From: Rs1 sp038900335
GTDB taxonomy: Bacteria; Pseudomonadota; Gammaproteobacteria; Pseudomonadales; Balneatricaceae
Length of the DNA: 64,000 bases
Assembly (NCBI GenBank): GCA_038900335.1
Contig: JBBMRB010000004.1
Coordinates: 223,325-287,324, forward strand
Direction of reading: 5' to 3'
Both the position numbers and the translations under genes were made by a program. The notes beneath the pieces are model-generated. The model did not search any database. It was not told the origin of the DNA and was given only the letters and a program-made list of their open reading frames with translations. Below are positions 17,621-26,573 of this stretch, one piece after another (positions within the stretch are counted from its first letter, which is position 1; each line of letters begins with the position of its first letter).

Positions 17621-19552
17621 GTGATTTTATATATAGCTGAAAAACCAAGTGTGGGTCGCGCAGTCGCTGATGTACTGCCTAAACCTCATCAAAAAGGTGA
17701 TGGGTTTATAAAAGTAGGCAATGGTGATGTTGTGACTTGGTGTATTGGTCATTTGCTCGAACAAGCGGAGCCTGAAGCCTACAACCCAGAGTATAAGAAA
17801 TGGAAGAAAGAGCATCTTCCTATTATTCCCATTCAATGGAAACACCAAATAAAGCCGCAAACTAGGAAGCAGTTCACTGCGGTGAAAAAACTGATTAAGC
17901 AGGCGGACACATTGGTTAATATGGGAGACCCTGATCGAGTTGGTCAAATATTAGTTGATGAGGTGATCAATTATTGCAAGATCTCCAAAGCTAAACGCGA
18001 AGCTACTAAGCGCTGTTTAATTAGTGATATGAATCCTGATGCGATTAAAAAATCACTTAATAATCTGCGTAATAATACAGATTTTATACCGCTTGCTACC
18101 TCTGCATTGGCGAGAGCTCGAGCAGATTGGTTATATGGTATAAATATGACTCGATTATGTACGCTACAAGGCCAGCATTCAGGTTATAACGGCGTCTTAT
18201 CAATTGGCAGGGTACAGACCCCTATTCTTGGCTTGGTAGTTCATAGAGACCAAGAGATCGAGAATTTTGTATCTAAGCCTTTTTATGACGTTTTTGTCAC
18301 ATTGCAAACTGGGCAAGGTGAGCAATATAGTGCCAAATGGAAACCTAGTAAGGCTTGTGAGCCTTATATGGATGAAGATGGCAGAGTCATATCAAAAAAA
18401 CTGGCATTGACCGTTGTAAATAAAGTTGTCAATCAAACAGGTATAGTAAGTTCTGTAAGAGAGGACAAAAAGAGACAGGCACCACCACTACCGTACAATC
18501 TATCGATGCTGCAAATAGACGCTTCAAAACGTTTCAGTTTAAGTGCACAACAAACTTTAGATATATGCCAGCAACTTTATGAAAGACATAAATTACTTAC
18601 CTATCCTCGCTCTGATTGTCGCTACCTGCCAAAGGGGCACTTAAATGACAAGTCAAGAGTAGCGCAATCAATTGCTAAAACTTGCCCTGCTTTAACCAAT
18701 GCAGTGGCTCAGGCAGACTTATCGATAACAGGCAAAGCATGGAATGATTCAAAGGTTGGTGCTCACCACGCCATTATCCCCACCGCGAGATCGATGGATT
18801 GTAGTAAGCTCACTAAAGATGAAAAAAACATCTACGAGCTAGTAGCACGCCAATATCTAATCCAGTTTTACCCACCTTTCGAATACGCTGAAAAGCAGAT
18901 TGATAGTGAAGTGGCAGGTGGTTTGTTTATAGCTAAGCAGAAAGACGTTTTAGCTGATGGCTGGAAGTCGTTATTTCCAAAGCAAAGCGGGCCGGGAAAG
19001 GACAATGAGTTTTCCAGTAAAAAACTACCTAACGTCACTAAGGGTGATCAAGTTAGCTGTATCGATGGCAAGCTTGACGAAAAACAGACAAGTCCTCCAA
19101 AATACTTTACAGATGCAACCTTACTGGCTGCGATGACGGGAATAGCTAGATATGTGTCTAACCCCGAGATAAAAAAAGTGCTTAGAGATACCGATGGACT
19201 TGGTACAGAGGCAACACGCGCTGGCATTATTGAGTTGTTATTTAAGCGCGAATTTTTAAGCCGAAAAGGTAAAGAAATACGCGCGACACAAGTAGGACGT
19301 CAGCTAGTCAATAGCCTTCCTGAAAAAATGGTATTACCTGATATGACCGCCCACTGGGAATCTCAACTGGAAGCTATCAGTGAGAAAAACATGAAGTATG
19401 GCCAATTCATGCAACCTTTGACAGAGGGCTTAAGTGGCTTGATAGATGAAGTCGGCCGCGTGAGCTTTTCAGGGATGAAAGGGATGGGTAAGAAGTTTGT
19501 GAAGCGAAAGGCTACAAGGAAAAGAGCTAAGCCTGTTGCTAAAAAGAAGTAG
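17621..19552 (+). CDS. topB: DNA topoisomerase III
   Basis: This is a type IA topoisomerase that resolves single-stranded DNA links, often with RecQ. It is 643 residues (E. coli TopB 653). The Toprim start is IAEKPSVGRAVADVL. The catalytic Tyr is in TYPRSDCRYLP near residue 330. The C-terminus is Lys/Arg-rich (KKFVKRKATRKRAKP). The metal-binding motif reads GDPDRVGQ in place of the usual GDPDREGQ, so the third acidic residue is a Val. The start is GTG with AGCCAGG about ten bases upstream. It sits between a topB remnant and a repeat-rich region, which suggests acquisition by transfer. Confidence 0.93.
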   Translation: MILYIAEKPSVGRAVADVLPKPHQKGDGFIKVGNGDVVTWCIGHLLEQAEPEAYNPEYKKWKKEHLPIIPIQWKHQIKPQTRKQFTAVKKLIKQADTLVNMGDPDRVGQILVDEVINYCKISKAKREATKRCLISDMNPDAIKKSLNNLRNNTDFIPLATSALARARADWLYGINMTRLCTLQGQHSGYNGVLSIGRVQTPILGLVVHRDQEIENFVSKPFYDVFVTLQTGQGEQYSAKWKPSKACEPYMDEDGRVISKKLALTVVNKVVNQTGIVSSVREDKKRQAPPLPYNLSMLQIDASKRFSLSAQQTLDICQQLYERHKLLTYPRSDCRYLPKGHLNDKSRVAQSIAKTCPALTNAVAQADLSITGKAWNDSKVGAHHAIIPTARSMDCSKLTKDEKNIYELVARQYLIQFYPPFEYAEKQIDSEVAGGLFIAKQKDVLADGWKSLFPKQSGPGKDNEFSSKKLPNVTKGDQVSCIDGKLDEKQTSPPKYFTDATLLAAMTGIARYVSNPEIKKVLRDTDGLGTEATRAGIIELLFKREFLSRKGKEIRATQVGRQLVNSLPEKMVLPDMTAHWESQLEAISEKNMKYGQFMQPLTEGLSGLIDEVGRVSFSGMKGMGKKFVKRKATRKRAKPVAKKK

Positions 19553-19883
19553 GATGAATGTAAAAACTATGGGATCTAAGTTATATTTCTTAAAAACACT
19601 AGTAACTCAATAGATTGAAAATTATGATCTTAATCAGGATAAACTACTACAAAATTAAAAGTCGAAAAATACTCTGACACAGGGGGTTAAAGAATTTTAC
19701 AATACTTGAAATTTCTTTTCTTTGACTAGAGTCAAGATAGTAAAAGACGACATCTATCCTGACACAAGGGGATAATGTTAAGAATTAATCCTGCACCTAA
19801 CAACTCTAAAATGAGACAGCCATATTTAATGACTGCATGAGCTTATCATTACTAGCGATTATTTCTGCCATTTTGTTATATTT
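19553..19883. other. AT-rich non-coding stretch with short direct repeats
   Basis: No gene is visible here. CTCTGACACAGGGGG (19672-19686) recurs in degenerate form as CCTGACACAAGGGGAT (19757-19772), and each copy is followed within a few bases by a TTAA(A)GAATT block. Between them is a small inverted repeat, TTGACT AG AGTCAA (19722-19735). Possibly the remains of a mobile or REP-like element. Confidence 0.4.
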
Positions 19884-20603
19884 CAGATAAAAATATCGCC
19901 AATCAACTTAGCTACGAAGCCACAATCCCCCTTGTATTACCGGCGAAGTAATTGCTCAAATTGGCGATGCGTAGCGACACGATGTCGCGAAGAGCGAAGC
20001 TAGGCCATGGACGGCCTATCTGAGCGGCCGTCAGTTTTAGGAATTACGTAGGGATTTCTCGGTAATAGTAGGGCGAACTTTTCTTTGGTTGCGTTTCTTT
20101 TTTTCGTAAAAAGAAATGAACTCGACGCAGTCGAAATTGCACTTAAGTCTTTTGACTTTAAATCTCACCAGCGCTTTGACGTATTATCACTGCTACATAC
20201 TGTATATCCCTCTGCATCAAAAGTAACTAGCTACGAAGCCACAATTCCCCTTTGTATTGCCGCCGAAGTAATTCCTCAAATTGGCGATGCGTAGCGACAC
20301 GATGTCGCGAAGAGCGAAGCTAGGCCATGGATGGCCTATCTGAGCGGCCGTCAATTTTAGCAATTGCGTAGGGATTTCTCGGTAATAGTAGGGCGAACTT
20401 TTCTTTGGTTGCGTTTCTTTTTTTCGTAAAAAGAAATGAACTCGACGCAGTCGAAATTGCACTTAACTCTTTTGACTTTAAATCTCACAAGCTCTTTGAC
20501 GTCTTATCACTACTACATACTGAATATCCCTCTGCATCCAAAGTAACTGTGCTATATGTCAGATAAAAATATCGCCAATCAACTTAGCTACGAAGCCACA
20601 ATC
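19884..20603. repeat. two tandem 319-bp direct repeats with flanking 44-bp copies
   Basis: A unit beginning GCTACGAAGCCACAAT occurs at 19911 and again at 20230, a period of 319 bp with only scattered mismatches; the second unit ends near 20547. The 44-bp sequence at the left edge (19884-19927, starting CAGATAAAAATATCGCC) reappears at the right edge (20560-20603). Each unit holds a chain of inverted repeats: GCGACA-CGA-TGTCGC, GGCC-6-GGCC, GACGGCC-9-GGCCGTC, and a T-rich/A-rich hairpin. In the second unit the GAC has become GAT, which still pairs with GTC by wobble. The small open frames over this region look spurious. Confidence 0.85.
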
Positions 20604-20942
20604 CTCCATAGGTAATATCCTGCCACTATCATTGTAACCTTCATTTTTTATTCACCGCTTTTTGCACCTTTCTAGGGAATACTCGCTCTGTGGGTAGCGC
20701 TTATTTAGTGCATATTATGGCCTTATTATAGGGTTTGTTATGGTAGGGATTTAACCGTGAATATTTTTAGCAAAAACTTGTAACTCGATTGTAGATATTA
20801 TATGGTTAATAAAAGCACAAATACACACAATAACACATAAATACACATTTCATGAGGTGTTGCTTACTTTTTGTAAGTTAGGCTTAGTCTCTTTTTATAT
20901 GATTTACAACGACGGTTCAACAACTATGGAGAAAGGAAAAAG
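20604..20942. other. leader region of the phosphonate-type transport locus
   Basis: About 340 bases without a gene. The part near 20815-20850 is rich in ACACA-type words. AGAAAGGAAAA directly precedes the ATG at 20943 and is a good ribosome-binding site. I see no riboswitch-like fold or clear operator. Confidence 0.35.
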
Positions 20943-21950
20943 ATGAAAAAATTGATATTTAAACTCACAACATCGATGTATTTTTTATGTTCTACATCCG
21001 CTGCGTTTTCAGAATCCTTGACGGTGTATAGTGCTCTTGAAGAAGAGGAAATTGCTGTATATATAAAAGCGGCTAAAAAGGAGATGCCTGATCTTGATAT
21101 CGATGTATTGCGTCTATCAACAGGTAAACTAGGCGCACGACTATTAGCTGAGGCAGGTAATCCAAAAGCAGATGTTATTTGGGGGTGGGCTGTTACCGCG
21201 ATGATGGATCCACAAGTGGTTAAGCTATTAGAGCCTGTGAAGGTAAAAGGCGTTGAGCAACTTGCTCCAGAATTTAGAGATGCTAAGGATCGTTGGTTTG
21301 CGCAAATGGGTTACATGGGGGCATTCTGTGTTAATACAGATCGTCTAAAACAGAAAGGCTTAAGCATGCCTCAAAGTTGGGCTGACCTTGCAAAACCTGA
21401 GTTTAAAGGTGAGATTATTATGCCGGACCCTAACTCATCAGGCACAGGTTACTTACATGTTAATGCAGTTTTACAATCACTCGGACTTGAGAAGGGTTGG
21501 GCGCAGCTAGAAAGTGTTGATCCTAATATGGCGCAATACACATCATCTGGATCAAAACCTTGTAAAGCTGCGAGAACAGGTGAATATGTTGTTGGTATTT
21601 CTTTGGCTTTTACAGCGATGAAATCCATTGAAGATGGCTATCCTTTAGAAATGGTTTTTCCAAAAGGTGGCGTAGGCTATGAACTTGAAGCTTCTGCCTT
21701 ATTATCAAGTAGCAAAAACAAGGCAGCTGCCCAGCGTTTCTTAGATTGGAGTATGTCTGAAAAAGCTATTTCATTATTTGGTCAATATAAGGCATTAATT
21801 ACTATGCCTAATGTAGAGCAGTCTGAAGCGGCTAAAGCATCTGGTCTTCCTGCGGATCTAAGTAGTATTTTAGCGCCGGTTGATTTTATTGAGTCTGCTA
21901 ATCGCCAAACTGAAGTTAAAGCACAGTGGCGTGAAAAGTTTGGTAGATAA
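20943..21950 (+). CDS. ABC transporter substrate-binding protein, 2-aminoethylphosphonate (TIGR03261) type
   Basis: This periplasmic binding protein of 335 residues has a signal peptide (KLTTSMYFLCSTSAAFSES, cleavage near residue 24) and the iron/phosphonate-type cluster D fold: ESLTVYSALEEEE at the mature start, GAFCVNTDRL, DPNSSGTGYL and a Ser/Gly-rich YTSSGSKPCKAARTGE segment that would line the ligand site. It resembles the AepX/PhnS2 group that binds 2-aminoethylphosphonate. No phosphonate-degrading enzyme is encoded nearby, so the ligand may differ. It is first in an operon with ATPase, permease and regulator genes. Confidence 0.85.
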   Translation: MKKLIFKLTTSMYFLCSTSAAFSESLTVYSALEEEEIAVYIKAAKKEMPDLDIDVLRLSTGKLGARLLAEAGNPKADVIWGWAVTAMMDPQVVKLLEPVKVKGVEQLAPEFRDAKDRWFAQMGYMGAFCVNTDRLKQKGLSMPQSWADLAKPEFKGEIIMPDPNSSGTGYLHVNAVLQSLGLEKGWAQLESVDPNMAQYTSSGSKPCKAARTGEYVVGISLAFTAMKSIEDGYPLEMVFPKGGVGYELEASALLSSSKNKAAAQRFLDWSMSEKAISLFGQYKALITMPNVEQSEAAKASGLPADLSSILAPVDFIESANRQTEVKAQWREKFGR

Positions 21951-22073
21951 ATCACAATAACAATCATGCGCATAGATTTTATATGCGCAAATTCTTTATT
22001 TTTTCATACCGTTTAAAATTCAATATCTCATTCATCCGAGGCGTTCTGATATTGCCTATTGGAGTTATTCTAA

Positions 22074-23102
22074 ATGTATTTAACTGTTTCTAACGCAACG
22101 AAAGTATATGGCTCATTCAAAGCACTGAACGATGTTTCTATCTCTATAGAGGAAGGTGAATTTGTCTGCCTTTTGGGGCCAAGTGGTTGCGGAAAAACGA
22201 GCTTGCTACGCATTATTGCTGGCTTAACAGGTTTAGATAAGGGTGAGGTTAAGCTAGACGGACAATCATTGCTGGATGTTGGCGCACGTAAACGTGACTT
22301 TGGTATTGTTTTTCAATCATATTCATTGTTTCCCAATATGAGTGTCGCGCAAAATATTGGCTATGGCTTAAAAATTAGAAAGGTACCTGCTGATCAAATT
22401 AATGCGCGGGTTCGTGAACTATTAGGCATTATTAAATTACCCCAAGCAGGGGATAAGTTACCGGGTCAGCTTTCAGGTGGTCAGCAGCAGCGCGTCGCAC
22501 TTGCACGTGCTATTGCCGTTAATCCTCGCGTGTTATTGTTAGATGAGCCGTTATCCGCACTAGATGCACAAGTGCGTGGCGAATTGCGTGACGAAATCCT
22601 ACAGTTACAAAGATCACTAGGTATTCCGACATTAATGGTTACTCATGATCAAGAAGAAGCGTTGGCGCTTGCTGATAAAATCATATGTATGAACCAAGGG
22701 GTTGTAGTGCAATCGGGTACACCGCGAGAGCTTTATCAAAAACCGGCCACTCGCTTTGTCGCTGATTTTATGGGGACAAGTAATTTAATTAGTACCGCAA
22801 CAGTAAAACAAGGGATGCCAGCATTATTAGTTAATCGCCCTGCAGGCCAAGACTCACAATATGATGCTTGTATTCGCCCAGAATCTATTAGAATTGTTGC
22901 TGTTAGCGAAGGAGATGCCACTGTTAACTCTATCGGGTTTTTAGGTAATTTAAGTAAAATTAAATTAAATAGCCCCCTAGGGAGTTTAATTGTAGAAATA
23001 CACGGTGCTATTGATCTTAAAGAAGGTCAAAAAGTATCCCTAGATATTACGCCAACGGACTGTATTTGGGTATTAAACGATGTTGAAGGTACATCAGCAT
23101 GA
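22074..23102 (+). CDS. ABC transporter ATP-binding protein (2-aminoethylphosphonate type)
   Basis: This is the ATPase that powers the importer. Walker A GPSGCGKTSLLR, Q-loop FQSYSLFPNM, signature LSGGQQQRVALARA and Walker B VLLLDEPLSALDAQ are all intact, followed by the H-loop VTHDQEEALALADK. The C-terminal part (about 240-342) is a TOBE-like domain. It is 342 residues long. TTGGAG sits upstream of the start. It overlaps the permease gene by four bases (ATGA). Confidence 0.92.
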   Translation: MYLTVSNATKVYGSFKALNDVSISIEEGEFVCLLGPSGCGKTSLLRIIAGLTGLDKGEVKLDGQSLLDVGARKRDFGIVFQSYSLFPNMSVAQNIGYGLKIRKVPADQINARVRELLGIIKLPQAGDKLPGQLSGGQQQRVALARAIAVNPRVLLLDEPLSALDAQVRGELRDEILQLQRSLGIPTLMVTHDQEEALALADKIICMNQGVVVQSGTPRELYQKPATRFVADFMGTSNLISTATVKQGMPALLVNRPAGQDSQYDACIRPESIRIVAVSEGDATVNSIGFLGNLSKIKLNSPLGSLIVEIHGAIDLKEGQKVSLDITPTDCIWVLNDVEGTSA

Positions 23103-24760
23103 AGACGTTAGCAACAAATCGCTGGGATGGTGACAGACTATTAACGATTGCTTGTGTCATTGTGCCTTTGATTGCCTTAACGTTGTTTTTTATCTACCCA
23201 ATGTTTACAGTTTTTCTACGCTCAATCACTTTAGAGGACGGTAGTTTAGGGCTGCAAAATTATGCACAAACACTAGCATCTACTGGATTTTGGCGTGCCA
23301 CTGAGCATTCGTTGTTGATGGGTTTTACGACAATGGTGTTTAGTGTCTTTATAGGTTTTATAATTGCATTAGGTCTGCACCGTTGCTCATTTCGTGGTAA
23401 GTGGATAATTCGTACGGCGATTATTATGCCTTTATTGGCACCGTCTTTAGTGCAAGCGCTCGGTTTGATTTTTCTTTTAGGGCGCAATGGTGTGATTAAT
23501 CGGGTATTTGGGCTTGAGTTAGATATCTATGGCTTTTGGGGGCTAACTATCGCAAATACGCTGTATGCGATTCCTCAAGTGGTGATGATTATAGGCGCCT
23601 CGCTGGTACTTTTAGATGCACGTATTTATGAAGCGGCTGAAATTATGGGGGCAAAACCACTTCGCCAGTTTCGTGATTTAACCTTGCCTGCTATTTTCTT
23701 CGCGCTACTAAACGCAGCATTTGTGGTGTTTATAGTTACTATTACCGACTTTGGTAATGCTGCAGTTATTGGGGGGGATTATTCAGTATTGGCTACCGAA
23801 ATTTATACCCAAGTTGTGGGTTTGCGAAATTTCAATATGGGTGCTGTGGTCGGGATAATGTTATTGCTGCCAACAGTGGTGTCTTATTATATAGAGCGCA
23901 AAGCTATGAAGCGCCAGCAAGGTGTGCTTGCGACTAATATACAGCCTTTCGTGCCTAGTTTTTTAGCCAGTCGCGATATCCCCATGGCTGCTGCCTGTTT
24001 CTTTATTGCCGCAATAATTTTGTCAGTTGTTGCTATCGTTGTTTACGCTAGTTTTGTTAAACTGTGGCCTTATAACTTTGATTTTACTTTAAAGCACTTC
24101 GATATTACGATCGCAGGGGGGTATTCATCATTATGGATAACGATAGCTATCTCACTAGGTGCTGCAATAGGCGGAACATTCTTGATTTTCATATTAACAC
24201 TTGGCTTGTTACGCCTACCTGCGGCTATTTCTCAAGCAATACAAGTGCTCGCTGCTATGCCAGCGGCAGTGCCAGGTATCGTGCTGGGTTTAGCTTATAT
24301 TCTTACTTTTAATTCAACGTCGACACCGCTTTATATGTTGTATGGGACAGCGACATTAATTGCTGTTATCAATTTTTATCACTATCATACACAAGCTTTT
24401 TTGACAATAATGACTGGTTTTCGACAGTTTCCCACTGCATTAGAAGAGGCCTCTGGATCTTTAGGGGCAGGGTTAGGGCGTACCGCCGTCAGTATTATTG
24501 CTCCTTTTGTATCACCTATGTTGATATCAGTATTCTTTTTCCTCTTTATGCGCTCAATGGTGACTTTATCAGCGGTTGTGTTTTTAACAACACCGCAGCT
24601 TGATGTGGCTGCGGTGACTATTATGCGTTTAGATGATGCTGGGCTTACCTCGCAAGCTGCCGCCTTTTCAACGTGTGTCATGGCTGTTGTTTGTCTCGCT
24701 TTAGCAATGATGAAATTCATGCTGTCGTTGCCGTCTCGTCGCGCTAGGAAGTTATCATGA
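23099..24760 (+). CDS. ABC transporter permease with two fused domains (2-aminoethylphosphonate type)
   Basis: This is a 553-residue membrane protein made of two BPD_transp_1 modules, as in FbpB and ThiP. There are about twelve hydrophobic helices. Each half has an EAA loop that contacts the ATPase: EAAEIMGAKPLRQFRDLTLP near 180-200, and EEASGSLGAGLGRTAVS near 455-471. It overlaps the ATPase gene by four bases and the DeoR gene by four bases, so the three are one transcript. Confidence 0.9.
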   Translation: MKTLATNRWDGDRLLTIACVIVPLIALTLFFIYPMFTVFLRSITLEDGSLGLQNYAQTLASTGFWRATEHSLLMGFTTMVFSVFIGFIIALGLHRCSFRGKWIIRTAIIMPLLAPSLVQALGLIFLLGRNGVINRVFGLELDIYGFWGLTIANTLYAIPQVVMIIGASLVLLDARIYEAAEIMGAKPLRQFRDLTLPAIFFALLNAAFVVFIVTITDFGNAAVIGGDYSVLATEIYTQVVGLRNFNMGAVVGIMLLLPTVVSYYIERKAMKRQQGVLATNIQPFVPSFLASRDIPMAAACFFIAAIILSVVAIVVYASFVKLWPYNFDFTLKHFDITIAGGYSSLWITIAISLGAAIGGTFLIFILTLGLLRLPAAISQAIQVLAAMPAAVPGIVLGLAYILTFNSTSTPLYMLYGTATLIAVINFYHYHTQAFLTIMTGFRQFPTALEEASGSLGAGLGRTAVSIIAPFVSPMLISVFFFLFMRSMVTLSAVVFLTTPQLDVAAVTIMRLDDAGLTSQAAAFSTCVMAVVCLALAMMKFMLSLPSRRARKLS

Positions 24761-25524
24761 TGTGGCCTAAAGAGCGGCATCAGCGCATTCTCTCACTTTT
24801 AAGTAATAATCAGCTAGTCAGTGCTAATGATCTAGCAGGATTATTAGAAGTATCCAGAGAAACAGTACGTCGTGATCTGTTAGAGCTAGAAAAGAAAGGT
24901 TTTGTCAATAGAGTGCACGGTGGGGCAGTGTTGCCTAATAAAGAACATGAAGCACCGTTTGAAAATCGCAGAGACAAGCAGATACGTGCCAAGCAAAATA
25001 TTGCCCGCAAAGCCGTCACTTTAATTCCCCCCGGTAGCTCCATTATGGTGGATGCAGGTACGACAACGTCAGCGTTTGGCCAAGCTCTTGCTCAGCTGTC
25101 CGGCATTATGGTGATTACTAACTCCATTGATATTGCCCAAACCATCAAAACTAGCGGTAGCGATATCGAGCTTGTTTTGCTTGGCGGTCACATGATTTCA
25201 GATGTGCCAGCCACTTATGGAGAGCTTACTTTGTCTGAGATAGCACGCTTTAATGTCGATTTGGCGGTTATCGCACCCGTTGCTGTTCACGTCGATCAAG
25301 GTGCGTTTTCGTTTGCTTTACAAGAGGCTGAAATCGCTAGAACAATGATTGCCCAAGCTCGTGAGAATATTATTTTATGCGATCAAACTAAGCTTGGAAC
25401 CACTAGCCGTGTGCGTATCGCGCAAACCAATGACATTAATAATATAGTCACCGATAACTTGGTAAGCGCTGATCAGGTAGCACTATTTTCACACACTAAT
25501 ACTCAATTAATAATCGCCAAATAA
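24757..25524 (+). CDS. DeoR-family transcriptional regulator
   Basis: The 255-residue protein has an N-terminal DeoR helix-turn-helix (ERHQRILSLLSNNQLVSAND and VSRETVRRDLLELEKKG, ending RVHGGAV) and a C-terminal sugar-phosphate-isomerase-like sensor domain (VDAGTTTSAF, TNSIDIA, LGGHM, CDQTKLG). Family members usually repress a catabolic or transport operon and respond to a phosphorylated metabolite. The ATGA overlap with the permease gene implies that it controls this transporter. The effector is unknown. Confidence 0.9.
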   Translation: MMWPKERHQRILSLLSNNQLVSANDLAGLLEVSRETVRRDLLELEKKGFVNRVHGGAVLPNKEHEAPFENRRDKQIRAKQNIARKAVTLIPPGSSIMVDAGTTTSAFGQALAQLSGIMVITNSIDIAQTIKTSGSDIELVLLGGHMISDVPATYGELTLSEIARFNVDLAVIAPVAVHVDQGAFSFALQEAEIARTMIAQARENIILCDQTKLGTTSRVRIAQTNDINNIVTDNLVSADQVALFSHTNTQLIIAK

Positions 25525-25563
25525 AAATAGTTGCCAGGCTATTGGCAATAGCATTGTAGAACA

Positions 25564-26367
25564 ATGGAGTTAACAACGATGAAACCAAATGTTAGTCAAT
25601 ATGAAACCATTCTTGATGATTGCCTAATTTGGGCAGATGAAGCGGCAGTACTGGCAAGAAAACACTTTCGCCAGCCAACGCAAGTCAGTTTTAAAGCCGA
25701 TGAAAGTCCTGTTACTGTCATAGATCAGCTAATAGAAAAAGAACTAAAAAAATTAATTTCTGAGAAATATCCACTAGATGCAATACTGGGCGAAGAAAGC
25801 GGTACTGATGAGGCTTCTAGTGATAACCTTTGGGTCATTGACCCTATTGATGGTACTCGCTCTTTCATGTCAGGGAACCCTCTCTTTGGTATGTTACTGG
25901 CGTATGTAGAATCCTCTGAACCCGTCGTTGGTGTTATTTCTATGCCAATTCTGAACGAGGTATATAGTGGTGGAGCTGGTTTACCAGCTGTTTGTAACAA
26001 CCAGCTTATAAAGACATCTGAGCAAGTGAATATCAGTGATTGTATACTCTATATTAATGAAGGCGAAAAATTACTTGATGAGCACCCTCAAATGCTTGGA
26101 CGTCTATTAACTGCCGGTAAAGTGAAGCGATTTGGTTATGACTGTTATCCCCATGCATTGCTCGCTGCTGGGCATATCGATGCGGTGGTTGATTTTGACC
26201 TAAAGCCTTATGACTATCTTGCATTATCTATGGTTATTCAATCGGCAGGAGGGGTCATCACGGATTGGCAAGGTAACAAATTAGATATGGATTCTAAAGG
26301 GGATGTGGTTGCTGCAGCTACTGTTGAATTACATCAATCCTTGCTGGCGTTATTAAACTCGCAATAA
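25564..26367 (+). CDS. inositol monophosphatase-family phosphatase (HisN-like)
   Basis: The protein is 267 residues by the longest frame, with a second ATG at 25579. It has the metal-dependent phosphatase motifs of the IMPase superfamily: GEESG near 79-83, WVIDPIDGTRSFMSG near 95-109, and YDYLALSMVIQSAGGVITDW near 217-236. The GTRSF-SG-PLFG pattern is closest to the histidinol-phosphatase (HisN) branch, but no his genes are present. Its position 40 bases after the DeoR gene suggests that it dephosphorylates the imported compound or a product of it. Confidence 0.85.
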   Translation: MELTTMKPNVSQYETILDDCLIWADEAAVLARKHFRQPTQVSFKADESPVTVIDQLIEKELKKLISEKYPLDAILGEESGTDEASSDNLWVIDPIDGTRSFMSGNPLFGMLLAYVESSEPVVGVISMPILNEVYSGGAGLPAVCNNQLIKTSEQVNISDCILYINEGEKLLDEHPQMLGRLLTAGKVKRFGYDCYPHALLAAGHIDAVVDFDLKPYDYLALSMVIQSAGGVITDWQGNKLDMDSKGDVVAAATVELHQSLLALLNSQ

Positions 26368-26393
26368 AATTATCACTATACTTTCCTAAAACA

Positions 26394-26421
26394 AAAACGC
26401 TTCGATAATCGCAAGCGTTTT
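26394..26421 (+). terminator. terminator after the transport operon
   Basis: AAAACGCTT (26394-26402) pairs with AAGCGTTTT (26413-26421) around CGATAATCGC, ending in four Ts. It is a plausible, fairly short intrinsic terminator. Confidence 0.6.
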
Positions 26422-26573
26422 CCCACTATCATTATTTTCTCAGGCGTTTGGATTCGTTCAAAAAAAACCTATGTTTGCTTTTTAGTTAGCATACGAAGTG
26501 TCTATAAACAGATAAAACCCGCATAATACTCGCTTTACCTAAAATCCATAATGAATTGATAATAGGAAGGTAT

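Noticed and set aside
20085..20462. Two overlapping short ORFs (69 and 81 codons) over the 319-bp repeats
   Set aside because: They arise from the repeat itself, lack ribosome-binding sites and end in each other's hairpins. The repeat copies carry differences that do not respect a reading frame.
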